64,000 nucleotides of DNA, from assembly GCA_963691815.1 (NCBI GenBank), contig OY829648.1:24494123-24558122 (forward strand), read 5' to 3'. Below the pieces are notes generated by a model. That model was not told the DNA's origin. It made no database searches and worked only from the letters and a program-made list of their open reading frames with translations. This stretch comes from Echiichthys vipera. Its lineage: Eukaryota > Chordata > Actinopteri > Perciformes > Trachinidae. This document shows, one piece after another, positions 61,187-64,000 of the stretch (position 1 is the stretch's first letter; each line of letters starts with the position of its first letter). The position numbers and the translations under genes are program-made.

Positions 61187-63154
61187 GCCGCGAGTCCCCT
61201 CAGCACGGCCAGCGTCACCCTCACAGCCCTGCTCCTCATCACCATCCCAGTCTGCAAAAGTAAGTGAGACACTGTGCTATTTGATTCCAACGTGTCACGT
61301 TAAATCATCCTCACCTTTTGGCAGATATAACAATATTAGTATACTACGTGTGCAATAGCACCTGAGCTTTTTTATCAGGGGGACTGAAAGCGAAACTTTT
61401 TCCTCTTTCATTGTTCCTTTCTGTGTTATCTATCTGCTGCACGTTTTCATTCGGTCTAATTATAATTATTCATTTGGTCTCAAATATAAGTTGGGAAGTT
61501 TGGAAAATCAACACAAAAGGAAGCAAAAAGAACAAAAAACCCAATAATAATAACAACCGTTAACAAGTAATAAACAATCCTAATAATAAGAACATTATGA
61601 AGTAATGATGATAGTATTATTTATACCAACTAATAATGATATATTTGTATGGCAAAAAGCTACATGTTAATTATTTTTTTCTTATTGGTTGATCTTATAC
61701 TGTAGAGCAATTGTTTGTCTATGAATGCATGGAAATAGATAGATAGATAGATAGATAGATAGTATGTGTGTGTGTGTGTGTGTGTGTGTCTGTAATAAAG
61801 TGATAACAAAAAACGTAAAGACAAATCCATATTCTTAATATCTATCATGATACGTGATGTCATGTTTACACTATTCATTGTGGTGCTGCTCTTGTGTGTA
61901 TGTCCTCCCCTGTTGTCTAACCTGTTGTTGGGGGTTAATAAAGACTTTTGTATTCTATGTATTATGTATTCATCTAACATGAAATAATTCACATCCATCC
62001 ATCCTGTTTTTACGATCTGACATAAAATCACAAATGACTGAGCTGTGCGTATGTAGACTGGCAGTCACTTCTTCCCATAATGTCAAAGTGGTTCATGAGC
62101 TTTTGAGATTCAGCATCAGTTTTGGTGCACTGACGCTGTATACTTTGTCTGTTTTTTCTTACATCATCTCACTGGACAATAACTCCCTCCATGTTCTACA
62201 TTATTGCTTTTACTAATAGACACCCACTGCAATTATGCCAAAGCAGGGGGTTGTACAGGAGATGCTGTTCGTCATTGCAACAGAGAGCATAGGCTCTAAC
62301 AGAAGCACTGCGGTTGTCAGATGTAAATGTCCTATTGTGTGAGGATAATATTTAAGTGCTAATTTATATGAACTGTGTATTTCTGTGTTGCTGTATGAAT
62401 CAAAAGGTGCTCCAACAGAACTTCAGCAAGTCACAACAGATCAGAGGCAGCTACTCAGCCAGGTACACAGCGCCATTTTATTCTTTCTTTCTCCTTCATC
62501 CTTCCTGTCTGTGTGCGTGTCCATCATCCTCTGATGCTCCACAGATAGACGCTGTTTGCTCATCATACCTCTCTGCAGACCTGAAGTTCTGGGTGAGCAG
62601 GGTGGCTTGTTCTTTTTTTTTTTTTTTTAACATGCATATTATAAGTTTATAATTAATGTATTATTATTTTTTGACAGCAGCTCTTCTTTCTTGTATCAGG
62701 CATCTGATGTCCTAGGAGAACTCTGTGTCTTGATGCTGATTCAGAAATCAAAGGTACTTCATACTTGATAATCTCTCAGTGAGTATAATGTCACCATAAG
62801 AGAAAATGCTTCTTTTTTTTCTCCACATGCAGACTTCATAAGAAATGGCACAGTAAAACGCTGATTGTTCATCATCACACTAGTTGAGCAATAGAGAACA
62901 AACATTCATAACATCAGCTAAAAGACTTGTTTTATTGTCTTCTCAGGAGCTGAAAGTGCGAGAAAATAGTAAAAGGGTATGTAAAAATGATTTTTCTCAT
63001 ATCTTCCCTAAAATGGAGAAACTAGACTTATACAGATGTGCCATAACATTGGCTTGTTTGTGTGTGTATGTTTTTTTATATCATGCACTGTACGTGCAGT
63101 TTTTATTTCATTACTCTAGAAAACCAGGTTCTGCCTTGTCAGAGGGAGAGGGAA
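61079..63154 (+). CDS. nmu: NMU, neuromedin U precursor (5' part; 3' exons beyond window)
   Basis: Secreted neuropeptide precursor; mature NMU acts through the receptors NMUR1 and NMUR2 on feeding, stress and smooth muscle. Exons: 61079-61259, 62407-62462, 62545-62592, 62700-62753, 62947-62976, then 63100 to about 63154. The peptides read in order: signal peptide with hydrophobic core VTLTALLLITIPV (residues about 46-58), SAPTELQQVTTDQRQLLSQ, IDAVCSSYLSADLKFW, ASDVLGELCVLML, ELKVRENSKR and FLFHYSRKPGSALSEG. They match human NMU segments such as CSSFLSID, ALEELCFMIM and FLFHYSK one for one. The donor of the last exon (GGGAA/gtgtgt) is uncertain. The exons for the amidated C-terminus, including the invariant FRPRN motif, are not in the window. 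The N-terminus is odd: about 40 residues with polyserine precede the hydrophobic core. Confidence 0.85.
61159..61186 (+). repeat. AGC trinucleotide repeat in NMU exon 1
   Basis: About nine AGC units encode nine consecutive serines in the N-terminal part of the NMU signal region. Confidence 0.9.
61737..61789. repeat. GATA and TG microsatellites in NMU intron 1
   Basis: Six to seven GATA units (61737-61762) are followed by about twelve TG units (61765-61789). Confidence 0.95.
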
Positions 63155-63159
63155 GTGTG

Positions 63160-64000
63160 TTAAAAGATAAATCTGCACGGTTACAGTGTGTTGCTTGACC
63201 TAAGGAAGCGCCTCAGATTGTGTTGCCTGAATAATGTTAGACAAAATCACTTTATTCCCCAAAGCAAAATGCATGCAGGTATTTACCACCACAGATGAAT
63301 ATCCTACGACATGGATACAAACCTGTGCAGCCCTACTGTAATATACACAGATCATAAAACGAAATCTTCTCCCAGCGCTCGTCCGCCTTGTTCTGTGCCC
63401 TACATGTCAGATCACATGAGATTGGGTTCTGTTTGCCCCCCTCTGTCTGTCGTCCACAGCACAACTGTCAATCAAGAAACAAGTGACAAAACAGCCGTAA
63501 CACAAAATAAACACTTTAAAATGTGTCTGCAGTTCTTAATATCAAGTACAATAATACACAACAAAACAACATTTTAAAATGCATGAAAATAAGCCGTACA
63601 CACTATGATAGTAATGATGATGATAATATTAGTACAATAAAATATAATGGAGCAAACACAGTCATTTCACATAGATAGCGTATATTGCTTCTTAACAGTG
63701 AGGGAAAATAGATATTAAAGTATGTTTTGATAATTAAATATGATCCTTCTTTGTGCCAATTGAATCAAAAAGTGATTTCTGGTCATGTGCTCGATATAAA
63801 TTCCCAAAGAAGATGCAGAGAGATAAGAAGTAGAGGGAAATGTTTACATTGTTTAGCATCAGTGTGAAATAAGTTATGATGCGTTGTGTTTATTTACCTT
63901 TATGTGCATCTATGCTTATTGAAATCTACAACCCCATAAAACCTCCCAGGATGTGCATTCACTTGCCACCATAAGCCATATTTCTTAGATGAAATATGAA
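63160..64000 (+). other. NMU intron sequence to the window edge
   Basis: No FRPRN-coding exon and no further NMU exon is seen. The stretch is AT-rich and simple, so the remaining NMU exons must lie beyond 64000. Confidence 0.5.

Overview
The window is nuclear DNA of a ray-finned fish, most likely a spiny-rayed (percomorph) teleost. It holds four typical vertebrate genes with many short GT-AG introns, long CA/TG microsatellites and several teleost-type dispersed repeats: Tc1-like elements, L2-like LINE remnants, tRNA-headed SINEs and TTAA-flanked MITEs. There is no bacterial, phage or plasmid content.

Layout, left to right. CRACD (capping protein inhibitor) is on the minus strand, with six coding exons at 146-9101; its 3' end lies beyond the left edge, and candidate 5' non-coding exon and promoter sequence lie at 13.8 and 17.3-17.8 kb. 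CHST14 (dermatan 4-O-sulfotransferase) is on the plus strand at 22587-24349 in two exons. CEP135 (centriole protein) is on the minus strand at 26259-35989, 25 coding exons giving 1158 codons. EXOC1 (exocyst Sec3) is on the minus strand at 36978-46938, 18 exons giving 898 codons. After a repeat-filled 13-kb intergenic stretch, NMU (neuromedin U precursor) starts on the plus strand at 61079 and runs off the right edge before the exons for the active peptide.

The order NMU-EXOC1-CEP135-CRACD, with NMU divergent from the other three, matches the human 4q12 block. CHST14, which lies on another chromosome in human, sits inside this block here. All splice sites were placed by eye. For CRACD, CHST14, CEP135 and EXOC1 the exon phases close exactly from start codon to stop codon (or to the window edge), which supports the models strongly.

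I found no wholly new biological system. The observations most worth following are two GC-AG introns in CEP135, a candidate 18-nt microexon and a candidate 69-nt cassette exon in EXOC1, a two-exon CHST14 inside the 4q12-like block, a perfect 38-bp palindrome in a CEP135 intron, and a hairpin MITE nested inside a larger TTAA-flanked MITE.
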